Below, one piece after another: positions 34,677 to 45,245 of a stretch of DNA of 64,000 nucleotides. The stretch comes from Antilocapra americana (lineage: Eukaryota; Chordata; Mammalia; Artiodactyla; Antilocapridae). The notes below the pieces were generated by a model. The model ran no database searches. It was not told the DNA's origin and saw nothing but the letters and a program-made list of their open reading frames with translations. Where the stretch lies: assembly GCA_007570785.1 (NCBI GenBank), contig ML664174.1, forward strand, positions 6,399,402 to 6,463,401, in the 5' to 3' direction. The translations under genes were made by a program, and so were the position numbers. Within the stretch, counting starts at the first letter, position 1; the number at the start of each line of letters is the position of its first letter.

Positions 34677-35280
34677 CAGTTCAGTTCAGTCGCTCAGTCG
34701 TGTCTGACTCTTTGCGATCCCATGAACCGCAACACGCCAGGCCTCCCTGTCCATCACCAACTCCTGGAGTTTACCCAAACTCATGTCCATTGAGTCGGTG
34801 ATGCCATCCAGCCATCTCATCCTCTGTCATCCCCTTCTCCTCCTGCCCCCAATCCTTCCCAGCATCAGGGTCATTTCCAATGAGTCAACTCTTCGCATGA
34901 GGTGGCCAAAGTATTAGAGTGTCGGCTTCAACATGAGTCCTTCCAATGAACACCCAGGACTGATCTCCTTTAGGATGGACTAGTTTGATCTCCTGCAGTC
35001 CAAGGGACTCTCAAGAGTCTTCTCCAACCACAGTTCAAAAGCATCAATTCTTTGGCGCTCAGCCTTCTTCACAGTCCAACTCTCACATCCATATATGATC
35101 ACTGGAAAAACCATAGCCTTGACTAGACGGACCTTTGTTGGCAAAGTAATGTCTCTGTTTTTTAATATGCTCTCTAGGTTGGCCATAACTTTCCTTCCAA
35201 GAAGTAAGCATCTTTTAATTTTATGGCTTCAATCACCATCCCCAGTGATTTTGGAGCCCCCCCCCAAATAAAGCCTGACA
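34677..35280 (-). mobile_element. BovB 3' fragment nested in L1
   Basis: Starts at the canonical 3' end 'cagttcagttcagtcgctca' and extends about 600 bp to 'gattttggagccccccccc', where it is 5'-truncated. The coding remnant at 35186-34980 (minus) shows 'KAMVFPVIIYGCESWT'. The C9 run at the break is a slippage expansion. Confidence 0.93.
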
Positions 35281-35529
35281 TTGATCCCACTAGAGTCATG
35301 CAAATTGCTGACACCAGGGGAGGCTGGGTGAAGGGCACATGAGATTTCCCTGGACATTTCTTTGCATTTTCCTGTGAATCTATAATTATTTCAAAATAAA
35401 AAGTTTTTAAAAAAATCATCTTAAAACAAATAATTCAGATTTAAGAGTGTTCTCACCCTTTGAAGACAATTATGTGATTTTAAGCCCCTAAGTTCCATTT
35501 TTTTAAACCTTTATATGACTCATCCACTG

Positions 35530-35790
35530 GATGAAAGTAAAGTGAAAGTTGCTCAGTCATGTCTGATTCTTTGCGACCCTTTTATGGACTATACAGTCCA
35601 TGGAATTCTCCAGGCCAGAATACTGGAGTGGGTAGCCAGCCTTTCCCTTCTCCAGGGGATTCCCAACCCAGGGACTGAAACCAGGTCTCTGACATTGTGG
35701 GTAGATTCTTTACCAGCTGAGCCACAAGGGAAGCCCAAGAATGGGTAGCCTATCTCTTCTCCAGCAGATCTTCCTGAAACAGGAATCTAT
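35530..35790 (-). mobile_element. ART2A/Bov-A2 SINE, dimer-like
   Basis: A short-form Bov-tA (35530-35738) is followed without a gap by a second partial unit: 'agaatgggtagcctatctct' then 'tctccagcagatcttcctga'. That arrangement is the known dimeric Bov-A2 form, here truncated in the second monomer. Confidence 0.85.
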
Positions 35791-36285
35791 TCATTTAATA
35801 CTTTCTCTGTTCTCAAACTTAAAAAAAAAAAAATTGCTGGGTAAATATTTCCTGGTTTTCAACCAGAATAACTGTGGAACTGAAATACACAGAAAAAAAA
35901 AAAATCTCAGATACAACCCAAAACTAACACAGGACTTATTTAGAAAGCAGCTGGAATGTTTATATCTCCAAGTTGGAAAGAATTTAGGGTTCTAAGTTCT
36001 TAGAAGTTAGGGTTCTAATAACTCCAGTTCAAATTTCCACCAACAGAAGTATCCTTTCTGTAATATCTCTGACTGACCCAACCTTTGTTTAAACAGATAC
36101 AGAGATAGAGCAACGGATTCTTATTGTTTTACCTGCCCATCACATTCTTTTCAAACGAAAGCATCCTTTTTTCTTCTGTGGTGAACTGCTTTGTCCCAAT
36201 TGTGGTTCTACCAAGAGCCAAATTTCTCCCATACTCTGGTTCAGTTCAGAGAAGATAGCTGACCACACTGAGCATCCTGACCCTT
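35791..36285. other. Unique stretch without a gene
   Basis: AT-rich sequence with A-runs at 35821-35833 and 35894-35905, and a repeated 'ttagggttct' (35985, 36006). Nothing coding recognised. Confidence 0.4.
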
Positions 36286-36506
36286 GTGCGTGCCAAGTCG
36301 CTTCAGTCTTGTCTGACTCTTTGCAATGCTATGGACTATAGCCTGCCAGGCTACTCTGTCTGTGGGATTCTCCAGGCAAGAATACTGGAGTGGGTTGCCA
36401 CGTCCTCCTCCAAGGGATCTTCCAGACCCAGGAATCAAACCTGTGTCTCTTATGTCTCCTGCATTGGCAGGTAGGTTCTTTACCACTAGCGCCACCTGAG
36501 AAGCCC
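36286..36506 (-). mobile_element. Bov-tA SINE with 10/11 TSD
   Basis: Reverse copy ('gtgccaagtcgcttcagtct' to 'accactagcgccacctgaga'). Flanks 'tcctgaccctt' (36275-36285) and 'tcctgtccctt' (36507-36517) form the TSD. It belongs to the 'tgccaagtcgcttcag' subtype, distinct from most copies here. Confidence 0.95.
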
Positions 36507-36517
36507 TCCTGTCCCTT

Positions 36518-37565
36518 AGCGTTAGTTGGTTTGCCCAGAGTTGGACATCTGGCCAAAGCTGGACCAGAGCCTTTCCCCAAGATTCTTCTCAAATGTGATA
36601 GAGAAAGAGACTTTCTCTGCAGTGCTGTGAAATGTGAAACTCAGGCACTCAGCAACCATGTTTCACATGATGTAACACAAGAGAGAGTCTGCAGAGGGGA
36701 AAAAAAAAATGAAGCCAATACTCAGAGAGAGGAAGTGATGGGAGAAACAGAAATAAGACCAGCTGCATCTAAGCCCCTGGTTCTAGTTTTTCTGAGACCC
36801 AGTGGGATGTCTGCCCTTCCCACAGTTTGGCTGGTCAGTCCTTCCCTTGTTCACATGAGATAGTCACAGTATTTTTCTAATAATTTTCTCCTTCTACCAA
36901 GCTAATGCAAGACAAGTTTCTGCTGCATGCAACCAAAATAATCCTAATAAAAAATAAGAGGTCCATAACCTTCCAATGCAGCCTGTTAACAACTCTGGTG
37001 GAATGTTCTTCCTCAAGTTAAAATCCAGTAAGACCTCCTTAACATGCTAACCCTTGTCCTACATCTATACCAAGTCTCATCTCTTTTCCAAATATTCAAA
37101 GATCATGATCACATAACCTGTTGTGGAAATTTGTTACTTTTGAATGCAGAGCATGCTTCCCTATATCAATAACAGAATCCAAATTCTTTGTGGGAAATCA
37201 CCTCTCCCCTACTGAATATAGCCTGGTAGGACTGTGAGTCAAGGCACCCTACCTTCCTTTAGCCAAAGAGCAAGCACATGGCCCAAGTTAGAATCCCTAG
37301 TTTTGAATCTTCACAAAAACGCTGAAGGTTGCTGAGGACTGATGGCTCTGGTAATGAAGCCCTGAGGAACATGACCACCAGGTTAACTGAGACCGCTGCT
37401 GAGACCCCATTTTTTTTGTAACCTGATTCTTCCATCTTCTCTGAGTCTATAAATTCCTTGACCTTCTTCCAATGAAGTATATTATTGTTAAAGTTACCTA
37501 GTTTATGCAATCAAAGACTTTACTGAAACATACCCATCCCCCAAGTTCTCTTTTTACATTATGTA
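36518..37565. other. Unique stretch without a gene
   Basis: Non-repeat DNA of about 1 kb. Plus frame 36390-36863 begins inside the SINE and is not supported as coding; the minus frame 37259-37510 is motif-free. Confidence 0.4.
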
Positions 37566-37566
37566 A

Positions 37567-37948
37567 CTGAGCACCAAAGAATTGATGCTTTTGAATTGTG
37601 GTGCTGGAGAAGACTCTTGAGAGTCCCTTGGACAGCAAGGAGATTCAAGCCAGTCAGTCCTAAAGGAAATCAACCCTGAATAGGTATTGGAAGGACTGAT
37701 GCTGAAGCTCCAATACTTCGGCCACCTAAAGCGAAGAGCCAGCTCATTGGTAAAAACCCTGAGGCTGGGAATGATTGAGAGCAAGAGGAAAAAGGACAGA
37801 CAGAGGATGGTTGGGTGGCATCACTGACTCAATGGATATGAATTTGAGCAAACTCCAGAAGATAGTGAAGAACAGGGAAGCCTGGTGTGCTGCAGTTCAT
37901 GGGGTCACAAGGAGTCAGACATGACAGCTACCAAACAACAAGCCCAGT
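37567..37948 (+). mobile_element. BovB 3' end, 380 bp
   Basis: Begins abruptly at 'ctgagcaccaaagaattgat' and runs through the complete 3' end 'gggtcacaaggagtcagaca' to 'accaaacaaca'. Its 5' break falls on the same BovB position as the copy at 38530. Confidence 0.93.
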
Positions 37949-38527
37949 TTGTTAAACTGTACTATTTCATGTGACTTGACTTCCAATCTCTAACCAGAAA
38001 GATTCCCTCCTAAGTAAACTCATTTATCAAAAAATTTCTGAAAAGTCAAAAAACAGGTGGCCTGGTCCTAGCAGGGATAGAATAATATTTCCATCTTTGG
38101 GCCAGACACATGCTTATATAAATATCAATCATGTAAAATTCCCTGTCACAAGTGTATGAGAATGATGGCAGAGTTTGAGTTTATAGAGAATTAAAATTTT
38201 AGGTCTCTTTCATACTAATTTCTATAAAATTAAACATTTCCTGCCCTAAATTATATAGTTAACTTTTAAAAACCTGAGTAACATTTCAGCTTGTTGGGAT
38301 TATATACTTCATTCTAGCCTAGTCTACAAAGGTTTACTATCACCAGTGTTCTCACATGGTTGTCACTGACTTTAGGAAAGAAAGCAAATAGAACTGAGCT
38401 TTATTCTCTTGCATTGTGAACCTATCCTGATCTAACAAAGGAAATGAGCTAAGAATAGTCCTATTATCAACTTTACTAAAAGAATTAAAAAATTCTATAT
38501 TTGAATATTTCAGTTACATTAAAAAAT
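37949..38527. other. Unique stretch between two BovB tails
   Basis: AT-rich, no gene recognised. Confidence 0.4.
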
Positions 38528-38529
38528 AA

Positions 38530-38918
38530 ACTGAGTGCCGAAGAATTGGTGCTTTCGTATTGCAGTGCTGGAGAAGACTTTCAAGAGTCCTTGTGACTCA
38601 AGGAGATCAAATCAGTCAATCCTAAAGGAAATCAATCCTGAATATACATTAGAAGATCTGATGCTGAAGCTATAGTATTTTGACCACCTCATGTGAAGAG
38701 CCGACACATTGGAAAAGACGCTGATGCTGGGAAAGATTGAAAGCAAAAGGAGAAGAGGGCAATAGAGGATGAGATGGTTGGATGGCATCACCGACACAAT
38801 GGACACGAGTTTGAGCAAGCTCCAGGAGATAGTGAAGAACAGGCAAGCTTGGCCTGCTGCAGTTCATGGGGTTGCAAAGAGATGGACATAACTTAGCGAC
38901 TGAACATCAGCAACAAAT
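38530..38918 (+). mobile_element. BovB 3' end, 390 bp
   Basis: Begins 'ctgagtgccgaagaattggt' and ends 'gcgactgaacatcagcaac'. Same 5' truncation point and orientation as the copy at 37567, under 1 kb upstream. Confidence 0.93.
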
Positions 38919-39409
38919 GCATATTAAGGGACCTCTTAGGCCACTGATACCCCTTTTCCTAAAGGATGAAGAAAAAAAAATTAGGAAAACAGAAACAAAA
39001 GACACACATGCACAATTAGGAACATAGATGGCATTAAAAACCAGTAGATCACAAAGCTTTATTTATTAACTCTCAATCATATGCAGCTGCCATGTACTTC
39101 TCTGCCTTTGTGTTTTCAGGGATCTCCCGGGAAAGTGAAGTGAAGCTGCCACTGCTTCACTTTTTCTCATTTTATCTGCAGTGTCCTACTTCAGTTCAGA
39201 AACTTTATACTGCTCAGCAAGGCTTCACCTAAACTATCAATTCCAACAAAGAGATGTTGGAGAGACTGGCTAAAGAAAAATCAGTGGACATTTTGTCTGA
39301 ATTTCTGAGAACTTTTCCATTTTAATTTTAAGCATGGTTTTAGTCTAGGATATGCTACATAATAAAACGTTTGAAGAACAAGTACAGATGTAAAGCCATA
39401 GAGAAGGGT
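38919..39409. other. Unique stretch without a supported gene
   Basis: Contains a good-looking plus-strand splice acceptor ending at 39120, followed by an open 37-codon stretch, but no partner exon was found. Confidence 0.3.
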
Positions 39410-39481
39410 GATCCCTAGGAAAGTAGGCTGGCTGATCCCTAGGAAAGTAGGCTGGCTGATCCCTAGGAAAGTAGGCTGGCT
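39410..39481. repeat. 24-bp minisatellite, three perfect copies
   Basis: The unit reads 'gatccctaggaaag' then 'taggctggct', repeated three times without a mismatch. The 24-bp period is a multiple of three, so any reading frame repeats an 8-residue unit (IPRKVGWL on the plus strand). Probably polymorphic in copy number. Confidence 0.95.
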
Positions 39482-40500
39482 GCCCTGTCTGCTCCCCAAC
39501 ATCAGTTTCCATTTTGGTCAGTTTATTTTTATCCAGGATCAGAATTGCTGCTCCTCAGTCTCAAAACCCAGTCTATTAAACACAGTAAGAATGAGACTTT
39601 ATACTAACATGAGATTCACATTAAATAAGTTCACAGGAGCTGACAGAGTGAAATCAGTTACTACATAGACCAGGAACATTTGAGTCCATCCGCCTAGCAT
39701 ACTTTCTCCTTTTTAGGACTCCTCTATGGACCTGAGAGTGACCACTAGGAGCTGAGAGCAGGCCCCAACTCCGATTACAGCTGATAGCAAAAAACAAGAC
39801 TTTAGTCTTATCACTTCAAGGGGATGATTTCTGCCAATAACAGGAACGAGCCTGGAAAAGGACCCTGAGCTCCAGATGGGACTGTTGCCATCCAACACCT
39901 TGACTTCAGGCTGAATATAGAGAACTCAGCCATGCCATTCCCTCTTTCTGACCTATAGGACCATGAGCTAACAGACAGGTTGTGTTAAGCTGCTAAATGT
40001 GTCACAGTTTAGTAATTTGTTACATATATAGAAAACTAATACATCTATTGACCCATGATTCTCAAAATGTACTTCCCCCAGCCAGCATCACTATCATCTA
40101 GGTACTTATTAGAAATGCAAATTCTTGGGCCAGAGGAATGTGGAGGGCAGGGCCCTGCAATCTGTATTTTAACAAGCCCTCCAGCTAACTCTGGAATGTA
40201 CCACAGTCTGGGAACCACTGAAGTACATGATGGTTAAGGCACAGGCAACTTGACCTTGTGATTGACCATGATTCAACAGCTGGCCAACATATTTTCTGAC
40301 TGATACACTCTTTCTCTGGGATGTTAATACATGCTATTTAGTTTTGTAGTCATCTATTTTTGCCTTGGCATCATACTCTTTAAAACTGGTATATATAAAT
40401 ATCCACTGGGCTCCAGTACTTCTTGATTTGTAGTTTAACCTCTAAGGATAAACCTTACATTACCTCATTAACTAAGAGGCACCTCACTGTTGTTGTTCCC
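39482..40500. other. Unique stretch without a gene
   Basis: Non-repeat DNA. 40055-40237 has a short open frame without motif. The region around 40090-40240 ('gaaatgcaaattcttgggcc', 'gtctgggaaccactga') resembles an old MER5-type hAT fragment, but this is tentative. Confidence 0.4.
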
Positions 40501-40506
40501 CTAGGG

Positions 40507-40698
40507 CAGGGGTCCCCAACCCCCAGGATCAAATGCCTGAAGATCTGAGATGGAGCTGATGTAATAATAATATTAAAAAGTACACATTAAATGTAATATG
40601 CTTGAATTATCCTGAAACCACTCCCTTCACCTCTAGTCTGTGGAATAATTATCTTCCATAGAAATGATCCCTGGTGCCAAAACGGTTGGGGATCACTG
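40507..40698 (+). mobile_element. MER1-type hAT element, 192 bp
   Basis: Left terminal inverted repeat 'caggggtccccaacc' (40507-40521) and right end 'ggttggggatcactg' (40684-40698) are inverted copies with few mismatches. Interior 'aaatgcctgaagatctgaga' and 'tggagctgatgtaataataa' fit the MER1 (Charlie-derived) family. Non-autonomous. The 8-bp flanks 'ccctaggg' / 'ccatgtgg' agree at only five of eight positions. Confidence 0.8.
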
Positions 40699-40889
40699 CC
40701 ATGTGGTATTACATTGTACCATCTAGCTCTCCAGTGAAAGAATAATACAGTGAATTTAAATCTTTACATCTTGTCTGTGCTGTGTTACATTTTAGCCACC
40801 CCAACTCTCAATTCATACAACTCTGATGGTCAGTTTTAGCAATAAGGACCTGGAAGTGAGCATCTTGCCTTACTAGATAAAGAAAACCC

Positions 40890-41078
40890 ATAAAGCACAG
40901 TAGAAAGAGTCTTGGACTAGCTGCCAAAAGACTCAGGATCCAGTTAGGCTCTACCAGGGTCTAACTGTGTAATCCTAAGAAGTCAGTTAACATCCCAGAG
41001 CCTTTATTTCTTCATCTATAAAATGAAGCACAATGGATGGGCTCTAAGGTCTTCTGCAGCTAAATTACGTGTGGCTTT
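40890..41078 (+). repeat. MIR-family SINE
   Basis: 'cagtagaaagagtcttggac', 'ctaactgtgtaatcctaaga', 'gcctttatttcttcatctat', 'aaaatgaagcacaatggatg' and 'ctctaaggtcttctgcagc' follow the MIR/MIR3 order. Confidence 0.75.
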
Positions 41079-41268
41079 CTGGTTCACAGATCACTCCTCC
41101 CAAGGCCAGACCAGTGCCCTTGATGATAAAAGAAAAATATAAAGTAGTAAATAATATTGCAAGTTGCTTAATTTGCATAATATCTCACAAGAAGTAGAAA
41201 ATACTAGATATCTTTCCATCTGTAGGAAGCTATCTTTGGGAGTAAAGAGAATGACACATTAACTTTTA

Positions 41269-42933
41269 TTTATTTATTTATTTTTTTAATTGTTTTTGCC
41301 ATACATTGTCATGATATCACCATGGGTTTACATATGCTTCCCCTCCAGAACCCCCCTCCCCCCCCCCCCCCCCCCCCCCCGGGAAATCTCGCTGCACCAG
41401 TCCCGAGCATCAATCCTGGGCTGGCGATTGATTAGACACATGACAATTAACATGCTTCAATGCCCTTCTCCCATATCATCCCACCCTTACCCTCATCCAC
41501 AAAGTCCACGAGTCTATTCTATACATCTGCATTCCTTTTGTTGTCTCCCATGTTGGGTTCTCGTTATTGTCTTTCTAAATTCCATATATATGCGTTAATA
41601 TACTGTATTGTTGTTTTTGCTTCTGGCTTACTTCACTCTGGATAATGGGCTCCAGTTTCGTCCATCTGAGTAGAATTGCTTCAAATGAATTTTTTTTTAA
41701 TGCTGAGTAATATTCCATTGCGTATATGTACCACAGCTTTCTTATCCATTCATCAGTTGATGGGCATCTAGGTTGTTTCCATGTCTTGGCTATTGTAAAC
41801 AATGCAGCGATGAACATTGGGGTACACGTGGCTCTTTCAATTCTGGTTTCCTCGGTGTATATGCCCAGCAGTGGGATTGCTGGGTCATATGGCAGGTCTA
41901 TTTGCAGCTTTTTAAGGAACCTCCACACTGTTTTCCATAGTGGCTGTACTAGTTTGCATTCCCACCAACAGTGTAAGAGGGTTCCCTTTTCTCCACATCC
42001 TCTCCAGCATTTATTGCTTGTAGACTTTTGGATGGCAGCCATTCTGACTGGTGTAAAGTGGTACCTCATTGTNNNNNNNNNNNNNNNNNNNNNNNNNNNN
42101 NNNNNNNNNNNNNNNNNNNNNNNNNNNNNNNNNNNNNNNNNNNNNNNNNNNNNNNNNNNNNNNNNNNNNNNNNNNNNNNNNNNNNNNNNNNNNNNNNNNN
42201 NNNNNNNNNNNNNNNNNNNNNNNNNNNNNNNNNNNNNNNNNNNNNNNNNNNNNNNNNNNNNNNNNNNNNNNNNNNNNNNNNNNNNNNNNNNNNNNNNNNN
42301 NNNNNNNNNNNNNNNNNNNNNNNNNNNNNNNNNNNNNNNNNNNNNNNNNNNNNNNNNNNNNNNNNNNNNNNNNNNNNNNNNNNNNNNNNNNNNNNNNNNN
42401 NNNNNNNNNNNNNNNNNNNNNNNNNNNNNNNNNNNNNNNNNNNNNNNNNNNNNNNNNNNNNNNNNNNNNNNNTCTAGTTTCATTCTTTTACAAGTGGCTG
42501 TCCAGTTTTCCCAGCACCACTTGTTAAAGAGGTTGTCTTTTCTCCATTGTATATTCTTGCCTCCTTTGTCAAAGATAAGGTGTCCATAGATGTGTGGATT
42601 TATCTCTGGGCTTTCTATTCTGTTCCATTGATCTATGTTTCTGTCTTTGTGCCAGTACCATACTGTCTTAATGACTGTGGATTTGTAGTATAGCCTAAAG
42701 TCAGGTAGGTTGATTCCGCCAGTTCCATTCTTCTTTCTCAAGATTGCTTTGGCTATACGAGGTTTTTTGTATTTCCATACAAATTGAGAAATTATTTGTT
42801 CTAATTCTTTGAAGAAGACCTCTGGTAGCTTGATAGGAATTGCATTGAATCTATAGATTGCTTTAGGTAGTATACTCATTTTCACTATATTGATTCTTCC
42901 AATCCACGAACACGGCACATTTCTCCATCTGTT
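41269..42933 (-). mobile_element. Young L1 insertion, 5'-truncated, with 17-bp TSD
   Basis: Identical 'tgacacattaactttta' copies flank it at 41252-41268 and 42934-42950. Next to the left copy is a (TTTA)n/T-rich tract, the complement of the poly-A tail. Then come the bovid L1 3' UTR with its homopolymer G tract (C23 on this strand, 41358-41380) and the ORF2 C-terminus. The perfect TSD and the open ORF2 remnant mean a recent insertion. It contains a 400-N assembly gap. Confidence 0.96.
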
Positions 42934-42939
42934 TGACAC
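41575..42939 (-). pseudogene. L1 ORF2 C-terminal remnant
   Basis: An open frame spans the gap. The N-side block (42939-42473) shows '[20 protein letters not shown]' and '[20 protein letters not shown]', which lie after the RT core. The C-side block (42072-41575) shows the Cys-rich segment '[18 protein letters not shown]' and ends in 'ILTHIYGI'. Endonuclease and RT are absent because of 5' truncation, so it is inactive. Few or no disabling changes are seen in the retained part. The first few codons lie in flanking DNA. Confidence 0.9.
42073..42472. other. Assembly gap, exactly 400 N
   Basis: The run of N lies inside the L1 ORF2. A round length suggests a placeholder or an estimated gap. The family's ORF2 normally has somewhat more than 130 residues between the flanking blocks, so the true size may differ (inference). 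Confidence 0.98.
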
Positions 42940-42950
42940 ATTAACTTTTA

Positions 42951-43427
42951 AAATTAGAGGCTTATTAAAATTAGGTTGAGAATTTAAATTTAAATGATTT
43001 CATGTCACTTTAACAGGAAGGGGATAACTTATTAAGAGCTGGGTAATACCAATTCCTTTCGTGTGAGAACAGGCAGAAAAGGATCCTCTGTCACATTTGA
43101 TCTGAGAGTTACCGAGAATGTGACTGCTAAGAAACTTTATTCTTGTGATCTAATTTGATTGTTCCCCATATTACCTTTTGTGAAAATCTGTTTCTCTGGA
43201 TGTTAACCTAAGACAGAAATAGGAAAACAAAAAGGATTAAGCTTCTAAAGGAATGAAGCATAATTTTCTAAAAAAAAAAAAAGAATCTGGGAACAATCAA
43301 CACCAGACAACTTACATTCTAGCTTGTAAGACACTATCTTTGAAACTTTTATCTCAAAAGTCATTTGGTCCAGTGATCATTTCCAAGCAGGCAAAAGAAC
43401 TTTCACTTGAAAATTAAGATAAAGAGA
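42951..43427. other. Unique stretch without a gene
   Basis: Non-repeat AT-rich DNA; A12-type run near 43271. Nothing coding recognised. Confidence 0.4.
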
Positions 43428-43675
43428 GATTTCTCTGGTGGGCCAGTGGTTAAGAACCCACCTTGCAATGCAGGCAATGAAAGTTTGATCCCTGGTTAGG
43501 GAACTAAGATACCACATGCCACAGAGCAACTAAGCCTGTGAGCCACAAGTACTGAAGCCTGTGCACTCTGTAGCCCAGCACCACAACTAGAGAGACCACA
43601 CACTGCAAAGAAAGAGCATACGTGCCACAACTAAGGCCCAATGCAGCTAAATTAATTAATTTTTTTAAGTTAAAA
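43428..43675 (+). mobile_element. CHR-type tRNA-Glu SINE
   Basis: 'gatttctctggtgggccagt', 'aacccaccttgcaatgcagg', 'tgatccctggttagggaact', 'aagataccacatgccacaga' and the A/T-rich end near 43660 form an almost full-length CHR element on the plus strand. Confidence 0.85.
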
Positions 43676-43715
43676 GAAAAAGAAAATTAAGATAAATAAT
43701 TCATATAGGTTCTTC

Positions 43716-44270
43716 TGATTCAGTTCAGTTTAATTCAGTCCCTTCAGCTGTGTATGACTCTTTGAGACCCCATGGACTGCAGCATGCCAGGCTTCCCTGT
43801 CCATCACCAACTCCTGGAGCTTGCTCAAACTCATGTCCATTTAAGTTGGTGATGCCATCCAACCATCTCATCCTCTGTCATCCCCTTCTCCTCCTGCCTT
43901 CAATATTGCCCAGCATCTGGGTCTTTTCCAGTCAGTTCTTCACATCAGATGGTCAAAGTATTGAAGCTTCAGCTTCAGCATCAGTTCTTCCAATGAATAT
44001 TCAGAACTGACTTCCTTTAGGATTGACTGGCTTGATTTCCTTGCAGTCCAAGGGACTCTCAAGAGTCTTCTCAAACACCACAGTTTAAAAGCATCAATTC
44101 TTTGGCACTCAGCTTTCTTTACGGTCCAACTCTCACATCCATACATGACTACTGGAAGAACCATAGCTTTGATTAGATGGACATTTGTCATCGAAGTAAT
44201 GTCTCTGCTTTTCAGTACGCTGTCTAGGTTGGCCATAGCTTTTCTTCCAAGGAGCAAGCATCTTTTAATT
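43716..44270 (-). mobile_element. BovB 3' fragment, 550 bp
   Basis: From 'gattcagttcagtttaattc' through 'catggactgcagcatgccag' and 'gattgactggcttgatttcc' to 'ggagcaagcatcttttaatt'. A coding relic of the C-terminal ORF (44257-43940) shows 'KAMVLPVVMYGCESWTVKKA'. 5'-truncated. Confidence 0.93.
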
Positions 44271-44299
44271 TCATTTGGGTCATATTTATTTTCACATTC

Positions 44300-44700
44300 A
44301 ATTCAGTATTTATTGATCATCTACCATACCTTTCAGGCTCTATGCTAGCAGCCTGGGAGTAAGAGGCACAGTTTCCACACCCAGGGAGTACACATTTCTG
44401 GAAGAGACAGGCCATTTCTTTAACAGGCAATTCTATCAATGTGCTGTGCTTAGTCACTCAGTCATGTCAGACTCTTTGCTATACCCCATAGAGTATAGCC
44501 CACCAGGCTCCTTGGTCCATGAGATTCTCCAGTCAAGAATACTGGAGTGGGTTGCCATGCCCTCCTCCAGGGGATCTTCCCAACCCAGGGATCGAACCCA
44601 GGTCTCCCACATTACAGGCAGATTCTTTACCATCTAAGCCACCAGGAAAGCCAATTCTATCAATTGATAAAATAAAAATTCAAAAATTTAAGTCTAAATC
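44300..44700 (+). repeat. L2-like fragment split by a SINE
   Basis: 'tatttattgatcatctacca' and 'tttcaggctctatgctagca' resemble the L2 'ctatgtgccaggcactgtgc' region. The SINE at 44441-44651 interrupts it. Weak assignment. Confidence 0.5.
44441..44651 (-). mobile_element. Bov-tA SINE with perfect 13-bp TSD
   Basis: Reverse Bov-tA. Identical 'caattctatcaat' copies lie at 44428-44440 and 44652-44664. Starts 'gtgctgtgcttagtcactca', a subtype opening. Relatively young. Confidence 0.96.
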
Positions 44701-45014
44701 TGGTTACAGATCAGACAAAAAGACAGGAATCAACTCTACTTAACCTTCTAAGAGATGACAAATTATCATCTCTGGGTTTTAAGGTGAGAATTAAAAGCAA
44801 AATATGCTTCATGTCTTGACGATATGAACATAAAGTAGAATACTTCTTGAGTACTCACAGTTCTCCAGGGACAAAAAGTACCACAGCATGTATATGTATT
44901 ACAATGTGAAATTGTTATTTATGCTTCATTACTATTACACAGTATAGCTAACTTTGGAAAATGGGCCCCTATCTTTCCCATTTGTATAACTTAAGGCCAC
45001 TATTCACTAAGTCC

Positions 45015-45245
45015 AATAGTCATTCAGTAGAAATTTAATGAGTACTCTGTGTGTCCCAACACTATGCTAGACTCTGAGGAAATACAGATGGAGGACACAG
45101 TCGTGTCGCCAGGGAGTACAAAGTCTAATAGGAGAAACCCCTATGCAAGCAAGTCACTGGAATAGTGTGTGAGTAGTGCTTTAAGAGAACATAATCCTAG
45201 CAGAGACAAAGGAGTAAACAGACCTTTTTAGAGGAAGAAATCAGG
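45015..45245 (+). repeat. L2-like repeat
   Basis: 'ccaacactatgctagactct', 'gaggaaatacagatggagga' and 'ggagtacaaagtctaatagg' follow the well known L2-like order 'caggcactgtgctaggtgct', 'ggggatacagagatgaa', 'ggagctcacagtctagt'. Confidence 0.65.

Larger units (their letters stand above)
33430..35415 (+). mobile_element. L1 3' part, interrupted twice
   Basis: Late ORF2 starts near 'tttaaaacttgtgctctgca'. It is split first by the CHR SINE (33817-33945) and then by a BovB (34677-35280). After the BovB the L1 3' UTR resumes as 'ggggaggctgggtgaagggc' and ends 'tctataattatttcaaaata' before an A-tail at 35398-35415. So the L1 is older than both insertions. Confidence 0.85.

Noticed and set aside
39101..39235. 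Plus-strand acceptor 'gcctttgtgttttcag' followed by 37 open codons
   Set aside because: No donor or partner exon found, and single acceptor-like sequences are common by chance.
41726..42589. 287-codon plus-strand frame across the N gap
   Set aside because: It is the antisense of L1 ORF2, and nearly half of it is N.
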